A stretch of DNA of 64,000 nt. Source: Oikopleura dioica (lineage: Eukaryota > Chordata > Appendicularia > Copelata > Oikopleuridae). This document shows positions 24,651 to 43,055 of the stretch, piece after piece. A program made the position numbers and the translations under genes. The stretch spans positions 6,804,157-6,868,156 of the forward strand of contig OU015566.1 of the NCBI GenBank assembly GCA_907165135.1. The letters are read 5' to 3'. How positions within the stretch are numbered: position 1 is the stretch's first letter; the number at the start of each line of letters is the position of its first letter. A model generated the notes under the pieces. It was not told the DNA's origin, ran no database searches, and was given only the letters and a program-made list of their open reading frames with translations.

Positions 24651-24962
24651 TCATAGCATTTGGCCCGTTGCACAAATAAGTGCTGCAACCATTGTCACAA
24701 ACTCAGTGAAGTTCACGTCTCCACTAGCGTCTTGGTCCAAGGCCTCGAAGATTTTGTCGACCGCATTTGGATCTTGTACACTTGCCAGCATACCAGCGAA
24801 CTCATCATGTAAAACATTTTTGAAATTGGAAGTTCTTAATTTATTACCATCAAGGAGAAGTCTCAACTCTCCTTTTGAGAGGGTCTCGTAGGGTTCTTCA
24901 TTTGATGCATGCTGATGGAAAACTCCTATCAGCATAGCCATTGCGCTTTGCAAAGCTGACAT
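24651..24962 (-). CDS. S100-like two-EF-hand protein, copy 2
   Basis: ATG 24962 chosen because MSALQSAM matches copy 3. About 103 residues if read straight through. The N-terminal pseudo-EF-hand runs to GELRLLLDG; then comes DPNAVDKIFEALDQDASG and the C-terminal loop D-Q-D-A-S-G-D-V-N-F-T-E, followed by FVTMVAALICATGQML. Length and helix pattern match S100 proteins (family usually 90-110 aa). Between LLLD and EFAGML there are about 13 extra codons (about 24808-24850) flanked by GATG direct repeats, at exactly the place where copies 1 and 3 have an intron; it may be a retained or non-canonical intron. Neighbour copies lie on the same strand. Confidence 0.75.
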   Translation of the reverse strand: MSALQSAMAMLIGVFHQHASNEEPYETLSKGELRLLLDGNKLRTSNFKNVLHDEFAGMLASVQDPNAVDKIFEALDQDASGDVNFTEFVTMVAALICATGQML

Positions 24963-25250
24963 GTACTCGACTTGGTTTTTTTGTATTTTACCGCTTTGGA
25001 GAAATGGATGAAAACGGGCAGCTATATACAAAAATACTTCCGGTTCAGGTGCCTGCTTTGACTGTATCCTCGGTTCATGAACGAACCTAATAAAAAGATC
25101 ATCCTAACACTGCAAGTATGGTTATTTTCCAAAGAGGAGATATTAGAAATCGTCGCAGAAAGAAGCTTCGATATTTCATTTAAATTAACTTAATTTTCTC
25201 TTTCATTTCAAATGATGTAGATAAGAAAAAGTGGGTCCCTCTGTTGACCA

Positions 25251-25345
25251 TTACTGTTTGCAGAGCATTTCGTTCGCTACACAATCAAGAGCTGCGACCA
25301 TTGTGACGAACTGTTGAAAATTCACATCGCCGGCGAAATTTGTAG
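25251..25345 (-). pseudogene. S100-like C-terminal fragment
   Basis: Only the last exon part remains: GDVNFQQFVTMVAALDCVANEMLC then a stop, close to the end of copy 3 (FVTMVAAL...NEMLC). The preceding EF-hand loop is lost (NFAGDVNF without the D-x-D start) and no matching first exon is found upstream. Best read as a truncated duplicate within the cluster. Confidence 0.7.
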
Positions 25346-25492
25346 CAAACCTTTGAAGTCGGCAAAAGAATATATTTTCTAGCATTGCTTCAGGTTTTCT
25401 ACATTTGTCTCGCAAGGCAAAAGCAACGCAGATATAATAGAAGTCGTTCAATTTTTTTTTTTGTATTTTTATTTCAGTTGCAGCCTAAAGAA

Positions 25493-25803
25493 CTACTGTG
25501 AGCACAACATTTCGTTCGTTGCCGCGGTAAGCGCTGCAACCATTGTGACAAACTCAGTGAAATTAACGCTTCCGTTTCCATCCTGGTCCAAGCCCTTGAA
25601 GATTTCGTCGACGACATTTTTATCTTTTGAGTTCCCCAACATACTTCCGAATTCGGCTATGATATTTTTAAAGGTTTGCGACTTTTAGAAAGCTTACTCT
25701 CAAGGAGATTTTTTAGCTCTTCCTTGTTGAGTGCCTGATCTTGGCCACAATGCTTGGCGAAAACTGAGATGAGGCCTGCCATTGCTGATTGCAGAGCAGA
25801 CAT
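25493..25803 (-). CDS. S100-like two-EF-hand protein, copy 3
   Basis: Exon 1 from ATG 25803: MSALQSAMAGLISVFAKHCG then QALNKEELKNLLE. Exon 2 gives EFGSMLGNSKDKNVVDEIF and the loop D-Q-D-G-N-G-S-V-N-F-T-E, ending TEFVTMVAALTAATNEM and TAG at 25493. The intron of about 45 bp separates the pseudo-EF-hand from the canonical one, as in vertebrate S100 genes. About 88 residues, a normal S100 length. This is the best-preserved member of the cluster. S100 genes are best known from vertebrates, so a calmodulin-like origin should be considered, but the N-terminal FAKHCG...L-N-K-E-E-L-K-x-L-L pattern is specifically S100-like. Confidence 0.8.
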
Positions 25804-26148
25804 CGTTGACTCTCGTTCCTATCGTTTTCACTGTTATAAAGAAATGAATGAATGGATGAGAAAAAAGGTAATTTTATATCCGAGCTACTTCCGCTCCAGC
25901 AGCTCGCCTGAACTGCATCGTAGGTTTATGAACGCACCTAAGAATAAGGGCGAAGTGCATTCAATGTTTTATCCGATGACGGATAAAACCACTCCTAGTG
26001 ATCTTGAAATCTGGATTCGAGAACGGATAATAACCATCAAGATTGAGCCTTGCTAAGTGAATGCAAGTAGCATTCGTGACTCAGGATTCGTGAGTATGGG
26101 AATGATTGAGCATGCTCAACCGCTTAATCTCCATTATCTCTTGAATAT

Positions 26149-26236
26149 GGGCTAGTGGTTAGGATTACGGACTGGGAACTCTCAACGGGGGGTCCCGGGG
26201 GTCTAGCCCCCTGGGTTAGGTTTAGGGTTAGGGGCA
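26149..26236 (+). pseudogene. Degenerate tRNA-like sequence followed by TTAGGG-like words
   Basis: GGGCTAGTGGTTAGGATTAC resembles the D-arm/A-box of the tRNA-Glu genes at the right end of the window (GGTCTAGGGGTTAGGATTCC), and GGGGGTCTAGCCCCC can form a T-arm-like stem around a B-box-like core. The anticodon stem does not fold. GGTTAGGTTTAGGGTTAGGG directly follows. Probably a tRNA pseudogene or tRNA-derived SINE head. Confidence 0.4.
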
Positions 26237-26525
26237 GCTCGAATGATAACCCGGTCTAGCAGTTCGGTTTGACTTTATTCTGGGTTCACAAACGCACCTT
26301 TGAAGAAGGATAAATGGGTTCGCTCAATGAACTCAGTTACTATTGCGATGCACAAAACCATTAACGCGATCAATTAAAGCCCAATTCAGAAATCGCTAAA
26401 AAAGCTTGGCAATATTCCGAGTTGTACTGATTGCACGCAATGTTTGTTGGTATAAGAACATCGTCAATATTTATCGGCCGATGGAGAGCAAAACTGGCTC
26501 AGTCCGACGCTCAGAGTTTTCAGAG

Positions 26526-29316
26526 ATGCTTTCCTTTTTCGGACTGCTCGGGATAGCTGCTGCGGGCTCTCTCAGGTAGATTGTCTGACTGTCTCTGGAA
26601 TAGGCTTTCAGTCGGGAACCGTTTTTGGTTATTTTTTATCGAAGGCATGTTGAAAAGAGAATGTTGCTTCAAGTACGCCCATTCTCACTTGCCTAACAGT
26701 CATTTTTCCGGTAAAATTCTGAACTTATGTCGCCTATTTTTTCCTTGTGAGGAAACTCAAAATGAGCGGTGCGCAACACCGGCGTTTCTAGCCTTTCCGA
26801 AAAGATTAACGGAAACTTATTTTATTTCCTCATTTAGCCCTGAATACGAATTTAACCCGCGTGGTTTCTACCGAGACCCTTGCCCGGACACACGCCCAGG
26901 GCAAAAATGCTCAGCCCTAGACAATTATGTTTGGAGAAAGGATGAAGCTTTCAAGTATGAAATCGTCGAGCGAAACCGCGAATATCCCGGACTCGTCGGT
27001 TACATGATCAAGATGACATCTCAGAAATGGCTCGACGAGAGCATCTACGTTGTCGAAAAGCACCAATCTGCGGAGTGGATTCACTGGGTCACCATGTGGG
27101 TGCCAGTTGGCGAGCGAGTGCGTGATGAGAATCTTCTCGATACGGCGGTTCTCTTTATTGACGGGGATGGTAACAGAAACGACGCTCCAAGCTGGGATGA
27201 CTTATTTATAACGGTTTATTCACGGCGCTAAGCAATTCCATAATTTTTATTTAGATCGGACGCGTTTACGCAAGAATAACTGGCTGTATTTACGTCAATA
27301 TCAAACAGATTCCAAATGAAAGGCTTGTCTTTAAAAACGACTGGAAGGTACGTAGATACGCCTGATAGAACGTCAATTTATCTTCTGACTCTTAGGAGAC
27401 CAGAACTGAGGATGAAATTATCGCCCTGACGTGGCGTCACTTCTTGGACTTTCCCGATCAACCAGAATGGCTTGTTCGATTTCCAATGGTAAAAGCGAGT
27501 CTGCGAGCGATGGATGTCGCGATTGAAATCAACAAAGACCCACGAGAAGTCGCACTTGGACTCAGTGGAGTTGAGCTCAAAAGGTGGACTGTCGCTGGAG
27601 CATCCAAACGAGGCTGGACAACTTGGTTGGTAGCTGCCACTGATCCTGAACGAATCAACCTTGCCGCTCCGATTGTCTTGGACATCTTGAACCTTCAACA
27701 AAACTTCAAGCACATTTACAGAAACACTGGCAACTGGACTTTTGCCATGTACGACTACTGGGTCGAAGGAATCAACGGAAGGCTCGACGACCCGAACCTC
27801 CAGCTCATGGCGGACGAGATTGACCCTTATGAATACAGAGAAAGACTGACAATGCCAAAATTGGTCATTTCTGCGAGCATGGACGAATTTTTCCAACCAG
27901 ACGATACTTGGTACTTTTTCGATGGGCTTCCAGAGCCAAAGTATTTCAGACTATTGCCGAATGCTGAGCATAGTACTTCCCTTTCTGGCCTTTCAAGTAA
28001 GTTTGGCATAAAAAAAAGAAAACATACTAGATAATTAAGCACCGCACTTTGCCTTCGTTCTCCGCTCGATGTTCCTCGCGGTAAACAAAGATTACTCCCT
28101 CCCGAAGTTTAGCTACAGAAGATACGATGATCCGGTAGCGAAGAATGGTGGAATCGAGCTGACATTTGAGACCTTTCCGAAGAATGTCTACGGGTGGGTG
28201 ATGGATAGGAAAGTGGTTTCATACTGAACGCAGCTTGAAATCAAGGAAGAAATACAGATGCATCAGATTCTCTAGCGAATTACACAGATTCTTGTGTCTT
28301 ATATAAAATTGGGACGAATGCTCTTATTTGACGATAATCGAAATTCTCGGTGTCTAAAAATTTTGTCTATAAATGTAAATTGAAACTGGCTTTTGCGTCA
28401 ACATCTTTTTGGAACATGAATTTTGTCTGACCTTGAGCGTTTTTTCCATCATAGATACATAATTTCCTCCATATCATGGATCACTTTCCAGGGTTAACAT
28501 TTTCGGAATTTTTCCTGAAAAACGTATAGCTGCGTGAATTTCTATGGAATCGCCAAAAAGCAAGACTCGATTCCGTCGAGATTTCCGAATCGCTGGTTTG
28601 CGAGATAACGAAAAAGGATTCTACGCGGGCTGTGATCTCTTCGTTTGCCCAGATGAGCTCCCTCCAGGATATCCCGATAAAGCACCTGTGGGAAAGTCAG
28701 TGAAGAAGTTCAAGAGAGTCCCAGATAGCAAAGCAAAGCCTATGCGATTTCAAAATCCAGAAGGCGCCATGTGCAAGGAATCGCTGAAATTCGATCCGGA
28801 TGAGTTTTGCATTGAACTTGCAAAGGAAATGCTTGTAATTGATTGACAGCTAATGTTAACAGGACGATGTAAATTACATTATGTGAGCATTTTTGAAAGA
28901 TGAACATGACCGGAGTACTTGACGAATTCATTTTCACGCATAAACAACTGAATCCTTCTTGGAATCCGCCACGACTCGAGCCAACTGACCTTCAAGTCCA
29001 GGTTTTTGCTTCCTTATCAATGCTCGAAAAAACAGTCTATTTTCTAGCTGCATGTTGCCAAGCGAATTATGGCAACTCAAACTGGCCCAAAGACTTTTGT
29101 TCTTGAACTGGACGAAGCACCGGACGCTTATCGGTTCGTATATTTTTCGTTTGCAATTGATGATGAAATCTTTCTAGAGCTTTCTGGTTCGAGATCGAGT
29201 TCCAGGGGCCAGACGATGTTCAAGGCATCGAAGTAACTACAGAAGCTCAGATTCTCCCAGTCGCCCCACCATTCGAAGATTGTATGGGCGAAGCCTGCAA
29301 CGGAAGCCTTGTCTAG
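26526..29316 (+). CDS. PhoPQ-activated pathogenicity-related (PqaA/AprA) family protein
   Basis: ATG 26526 opens a signal-peptide-like exon ([16 protein letters not shown]). After a 262-bp intron come [18 protein letters not shown] and [15 protein letters not shown]; the 55-bp intron near 27222 leads to [20 protein letters not shown], then [20 protein letters not shown]. The long exon 27396-27999 holds the alpha/beta-hydrolase-like elements: [15 protein letters not shown] (G-x-S-x-x-G elbow), [10 protein letters not shown] (Asp) and LPNAEHST (His). Exons near 28910-28996 and 29048-29316 give [31 protein letters not shown] and TTEAQILPV, the C-terminal domain of the family. The joins between 28068 and 28900 are unresolved; an alternative stop lies at 28226. 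Family members are secreted or periplasmic; examples are bacterial PqaA and Dictyostelium AprA. Substrate unknown. Confidence 0.8.
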
Positions 29317-30371
29317 CTGATATTGACTTCTGTCTTGCAGACGTATATTTATAAAAAGAATAAAATTCTTACCAAATTCTTTCACCGGAGCTATAAGATC
29401 TCTTGCCCACAAGATAACATGATAGATAAGCGTTAATATCTCCTGGGTAGTTGTCATGGCCTGGCGAATTATTATTTTTATCTGTGGCTCGCACAGCGCT
29501 AGAATCCCGCGGCAGCTAGAATGGCGGCTCTTCGACTTCAGCGCCCGCGAATATGCGATCTCAACATGATAACACTCGGCTGGCCGTTTTCCCACTCAGC
29601 CTCCCTGCCAGTCCCTCTCGGGCACGAGCTTTTGCAATTACTACGCTCCCGGGGAGACCTTTGAGCACTCGGAGATTCTTTAGCTAACAAGAATTTTAAA
29701 CTGGTGTTTGTGTTTCTTCATTGAAAGAAGGATAAGCTGATAGAAACGATAATTAAATAGCGAATAATTTATCATATTTTGCGAACGAAATTCTTCTTCG
29801 CGTGACTGTAAGATGGATTCTCAATCATCCTTCTTGAAAAAATGTATTTTTCTTGACTCGGAAGAATGCAAAATTGAGTCGGATTCTAGTCAAAAAGCGC
29901 AAGTGTCGCGACGGTGGGATGTTCCGCCGCCCGCAGATCAGGCAGCAGCCAATTTTGGGCCGATTTGTCATTTCTGGTCTTGGCGGCCAGCGCCACTTCA
30001 CCAAATAACTGCTTGCTCCTTCCTGCCAATTTCGGCGATCAGTTTATTCCTCACTTAATTTTCCTGCTTCGAACTGAGCTTCCATTTCAATAGTAAATCA
30101 CTGTATTTATATTCTAGAGAATTTTAATGGAACGGTTTGTAAGAAAGAGGAGAGAAGAAAGTAAGTATGGCGCAGCTAGTAAGATGAACTAGAAATAAAT
30201 ACCCGAACACACTTCATTTTTTTTTTGGGTAATTGCATTTCCAGCTGCACGAAATGAAATGCCGTTAAATTAAATATTTTTACAGAGTTCTGTTTAGAGA
30301 TACACCGATTATACAGATACTAAGCGTTCGCGGTAGAAGATGCGACCCAGCAGGAGACTGTAGTTAGAGTG
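29317..30371. other. Convergent intergenic stretch, no gene seen
   Basis: Lies between the end of the PqaA-like gene (plus) and the inferred last midnolin exon (minus). The open frames here have no splice-linked continuation or recognisable motif. Confidence 0.4.
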
Positions 30372-38161
<7,790 letters not shown>

Positions 38162-41100
38162 TTTTCGTGCTTCTTTTTCCCTCTCTATGTGTGAATTCAC
38201 GGGGCTAAAAGCGAAAGATCGCAACGGAGTGGCACGGGGCGCGTCCGCGGACGAGAAATAAAGAGCACGGGCGATCGGGGGCCTGGGTGCGAGCTCCTGC
38301 GCGGCCCTCGCGCGCCACCCTCGTACTCGCACGCTGAGTGGGAGGGGGTCTGGTAGTGGCTAACCCAAACCCCTGCCAGGCTCAGGGACATCCTCGCACA
38401 CGGTTCCTGTATGTCAGAACACTCTCTCAGGAGCCAGTTGGAGGAGCACCTTGCCGAGCTTGGTGCTTATCGCAAAGTGCGTCGCCTCCCGCTGCCGACC
38501 TTTTTACACCAAACGCTTCTTCCCGTCAGGCGACTTCGAACGAGATTGACGATGTCGATGTTGCTCGCTTGCATGTTCATGTCAACATGACCATGCATTA
38601 AGAAGATCATGCTCGGCGAAGATTGAGCAGGAGAAAGCGACATGCAATGAAAATAAGGGCCGCGGGGAGAGAGCTCCTTATTATTTTTCTTTGCAATGAA
38701 GCCTTGTTTCCGATACGGGTCAGCGCGGGAATTCCCGCAAGGGCAATATTTTAAAACCGGTATTTGATTGACGGCCAGCAAAAGGCGCAATATAATGCTC
38801 ATATTTTTACAAGTACTATCAGTTTCGTAAGTTCAAAGACCGTCAAATCTGTCCAAGTAATCCAAGTTCATCCCTTCCACACTTGATTTACCATTGCTCC
38901 CCTTTGATTACGAGCGCAAAAAGTAAGCTACTAATTACACACATGTTTGTTTCGGAGCTGTGTTCGCACTGTCATTTTGCCTCTCGTAGGAAAAGAAACG
39001 CTTCGGGTGGACGAGGGAGGAGAGCTTGAGGCTTTAATGGTGTATAAATTATACACCGAGCTGTTTCCTATTTCAAAGTGCTGATTAGCCTCGTGAATGA
39101 AGTCTCTCTCTCTCTGGAGCGAATGTTTCAGGAAACAATAAAGCCCTGATTATTTTGGGCGAATAAATTTACGGCGCGTAAATGCATCAATTCCTTCAGA
39201 TTCTCAAAGGAAGTCCCGGCGATCGGATGAATCGATTCCAATAAAACCGCGCTCGTGCCTTGCTTGGACGGGTTAACGATTTCAATTGGGGCGACTTTTC
39301 TATAATTTTTTTCTTGAGGGGACTTGTACCGCGACCATGAAGACGCTCGATAGCATGTGTGGTTGAGCGTGGGATTACAGGGTGCCCGCCACTGTGAAGC
39401 AAGGCCGGTCAGGTTGTGGTCGCTGCCTGTGGCTTCGCGCATACTGCCCAGCAGCTTTGTAGTGATTTGCAGGGGATCCTGAGCCCAGAGATCCATATCA
39501 TATGGTTCGCTTCGGCTCTTTGTGAATGCAAATTCCCACAAACAGCTGTTTGAGCGAGAGTATTGAGCTAATACTAATATTTAGCTCTTTGAGGAAATAA
39601 TAATTTGTTTTGCGCCGGCCCCTAAATGCGGATTTCCTGAACGCCTCATAAAGTACAATAAAAGGTGAAATGTACAGTCGCACAGCTGGAATGGGTCTCA
39701 TTCGCCGGCGCGGTCAGGTCACGGTAACTCTCTTTGATATGGGTTTATGGGCCTTGAGCTTCGCGCACGAGGTGTTATCCCTCTTTTTGAGGAGGAAAGC
39801 TGTTCGCATATTTGCACTTTATTATTAGCCGATCTTTGATACTTGGTGGATACCTTACCAAAAAAATCCTTTAACTACCAAAAAGACAAAGGCGCAAGGT
39901 CGGAAACTTCTTCTCGTCGAGACAAATAAGGCTGAACTATTGAGCCTCAAGGATTATTCCCCAAAGGAACATTCCTTTCCGCCAATTTTCACGAAAAAAG
40001 TATTTGAAACGAGGATGCTGATTTATTGCTGTAAAAACAGCGACAATAGGGAAGATATTTTTATTGGCAAGTTTGGGCAGGAAGGCGGCGCAAAGTTTGT
40101 CAAGTTCCCAGCAGCGGCCGCGCGTTGTGCTGGACGAGCGATTAGGCTTAGCGTGACCGGTTAAATGTCAATATTTGAGCCCGGTCGAGATGCCCCTAAT
40201 CCCCCTAGCTGGATATTATCACCTTTGGTCGAAGACAGTTTGGCAAAACGTCAATACGGGAGCTGCACGGTATCTCCAATATCAATTCTACGGCTTTTTA
40301 TGTTTTGCCCACTGCAGGTGCCCATTGACTGGTCTAGGTTTATGTTTGTTAGCGACGGTAAGCCGGTATACAAGCTTTGAAGGACTCTGTAAATAAACAC
40401 TTTGTTGAGCCCCCTATTTATGATTAGCAGCTAGAATTTCGTTGGTGAAATTTTATCAACGTAAAACATTTTTGCCGGAATGGCTCTGGAAGCTGCTTTC
40501 CATGAGAATGAATTCGCGAGCGGCGATCAGATCCGCACGGCAAAGCCACACCCTTGTCGCCGAGAAAACAAAGCTCGCGCTTGTTCATCCCCTTGTCACC
40601 ACAAGCCTCTAGGGCCCCTGCCTGGTGATAAGATATCGGTTCAGGGTCACATGTTTGATCCAAACAAATTTCAATTTGGGCAAAACAATCGAACTTAGAT
40701 TTGGTGGCGATAGAAAGGCTTGAGGGTTCGAATTCGTAAAGAAAAGTTTTAGATGACGAAGATGAACTACACTCGTGTACTTTTTGGTAAATGTTATCAT
40801 CTTGATAGAAGATGTTTAATATATAAAGAAAATTATTTCAGAAAAATTATGATTTTCAAAACGAAATTTATAAGAAAAACCGAAAGAAGAAAGTCAAGAA
40901 AACGCACTAGAAATCTATTTACTTGCGCCCGTGAGAGGGACTATCGCGGGCGCATAATCCCTACCGGAGCCCGGTCGAAAACGAGCGGGAGTTTATGTAT
41001 TCAAGGGTTGAGTGATAACTCCTCGGCGGTGCTATTTTATCGTCCGCTTCAAAGTGCTTCGTGTCAAAGCAGCTCTGCTTGTCAGCTCGCTCCAGACAGC

Positions 41101-41895
41101 GGCGCGCTGATACCAGTCACTATGTTTAGCAGTCTTACAGCTTTCATGTTGGGGCTCGAGTTTGCAACTAAATATTCCGGTGTGTACTCGCCTCCTGTGG
41201 CTTACACCGCGCGTTTGGCAGCGACAGGAAACGCGAGATTCAAAAGCCGAACAAAGTGCACAAGGCCCTTATCGAAAGAATCAGAAAAACTCCGATTCCC
41301 CTATCACTGTAAATCCGTATATTCTGTCAAGGCTTTTCCGAAGATTCTTAATACTAACGGCATTTGATAATAATAATCCTAAAGATAAGTTGAACAAGCT
41401 TTAACCCCTTAATCCCCTGAACCAGTGTTTTACTTTCAAAAATTAAATTAAGGGTAATAAGTTAAGTCGTCTGTTTGAGTTGAAAATATCAAAGAGCGCT
41501 CGAGCGTGTGGGGAATAAGGTCGTGTGGTTTTGCATAAGATCGGGATTTTCATTCAAAGTTTGATGAAATTTGGCGCGGGTGAAATTTCGATCGACCGGT
41601 GCGTTATGCGGTGCGGGCCGGCGCTCCTCGCCGTTTTTAATCACATAGACTCGCCCCACACTCGCGCTGCAGCGGTGCTAGACAAGCTTTGCTAGAATTT
41701 CCTCTGAATTCTTAACCATCTTTCTTGCCAACGTTCTATTCGAATTTTCTAACTTTGACTAAATTAAACTTTTGATTCATGCTTCTTTCGACAAGATTTA
41801 TTAACATGCGTTTGCTTTCTGAAAGTTTTTAATTTGTTGAAATCAAGGAAGAGTAAAATAAATCAAATCGACAAGAATCAAAAGCGAGTATTTTT
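38162..41895. other. Gene-poor 3.7 kb upstream of midnolin
   Basis: No frame here shows splice-linked continuity or protein family resemblance; longer open frames (for example 40753-41367, plus) have irregular composition and no motif. GC-rich sequence up to about 38600 suggests the midnolin promoter. An inverted repeat GGTGTATA/TATACACC with a 3-base loop sits at 39039-39057. Confidence 0.45.
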
Positions 41896-42603
41896 CTAAT
41901 ATGGAGGTCGAGGGCCGACAATCGTAACATTCAATCGGATGAATTCTCCATCGGTGCGCTGGAACTTCACTTGCTGCTTTTGAGGCTGCGGATAGGTGTG
42001 AGATACTGGACTCCAGTTTTCTTGATCATGGCAGTCCACAAGCTCGCTGGTCAATTCTTCAGACGAATAGACGTGTTGGTCTTTTGATGAAAGTTGTTCG
42101 ACGGACACACTTATTTTTGGAGAATCTCCTAGAATTCTGTTAGCATAGGTTCATTTTAAAGACAAACGATTGAAAAGAGGAGTTCTTCCCATAGAAAAAT
42201 AGTAATTGCCGTTTCCACCGGCACTTTGCAATGCACTCTTGAATTGAACCATCCAACAATTGACATCGACACGCAAGTTTTGATCAGCACGAAACTAAAG
42301 AACTTGAGACGCTCTTTGAACTTGGACGGAACTAACTTTGAAATTGACTTTTGATGCGCGATTACCGATCAGTGCTAGAACTTTCACTAGTGCTTCCCTA
42401 TCCATTTCATTTCTCGGACCACCAGCAGTCACTTCTCGGTCGTCGCCTCGATAATGACCAGATCCTCCTAAATTTCCGACACTTTTCTGAGCAGCAGCTA
42501 ACGCTCGTGGAATCTCCTCGTCAGGAAAAGATTCCATAGTAATAGCATTTCTATAATGACTATCCATATCTGGTCTGATATCCATTGTCATACGACCTGA
42601 CAT
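41896..42603 (-). CDS. Unknown small protein, three exons
   Basis: ATG 42603 (MSGRMTMDIRPDMDSHYRNA). Exon 1 continues to GNRASKVNFK at 42337; a 42-bp intron (42295-42336, GTTAGT...TTTAG) leads to FRADQNLRVDVNCWMVQFKS. A further short intron near 42130-42170 leads to GDSPKISVSVEQLSSK and the end IRLNVTIVGPRPPY at 41896. Good codon structure and correctly phased first intron support a real gene. I do not recognise a family; no signal peptide or membrane segment is evident. Confidence 0.55.
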
Positions 42604-43055
42604 TTTAAAATTTTCGTAAATTGATCTCTTCGCTAAAAGTTTCAACTTGCTGCAATACTCGATGGTGGTTGCTATTTATGTGCATCAGCACAAATATTTT
42701 TCAGCAGATTGATATCGTTACTATTGAAGCTGCTCCTACTCTTACCTTCCTAGGATTGTTTGAAAGTGTTTATTTCAATTAAGACAGAAGGGACTATTAA
42801 GAGCTCAAAATTGAATCAACCAATTTCTATCAAAATCTTCTTCGCAAGTTTTCATCAAAGAACTTGCTGAGTTCAAAAAACGGGCAAGCTTAGCGAAAAC
42901 TTGCTTTCTCCCGATTTCGGTAACCTTTTGAGAAAGAGTGAAAGACATCTTTCAGTTACCGTATGCTCTCATTAAACAGCCAAGGGGACGCTACCTTGTT
43001 CTATTCGTACCTATCTTGCGTTCCTATCTGCCGCTTTTCCGTAGAAGCATCAGAT
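42604..43055. promoter_or_regulatory. Divergent spacer between the unknown gene and ZIP-like copy A
   Basis: The flanking genes point away from each other. The last part (about 42945-43055: GAAAGACATCTT...) resembles the 110 bases before copy B at 52250-52378, so 5' flanking DNA was included in the duplication. Confidence 0.45.

Noticed and set aside
39039-39057. GGTGTATA/TATACACC palindrome as an operator or hairpin
   Set aside because: Only 8-bp arms in AT-rich DNA with no gene beside it; expected by chance at this scale.
40753-41367. Plus-strand ORF of about 200 codons in the gene-poor region
   Set aside because: Composition is irregular, no motif, no splice-linked partner and no similarity pattern I recognise; most likely chance.
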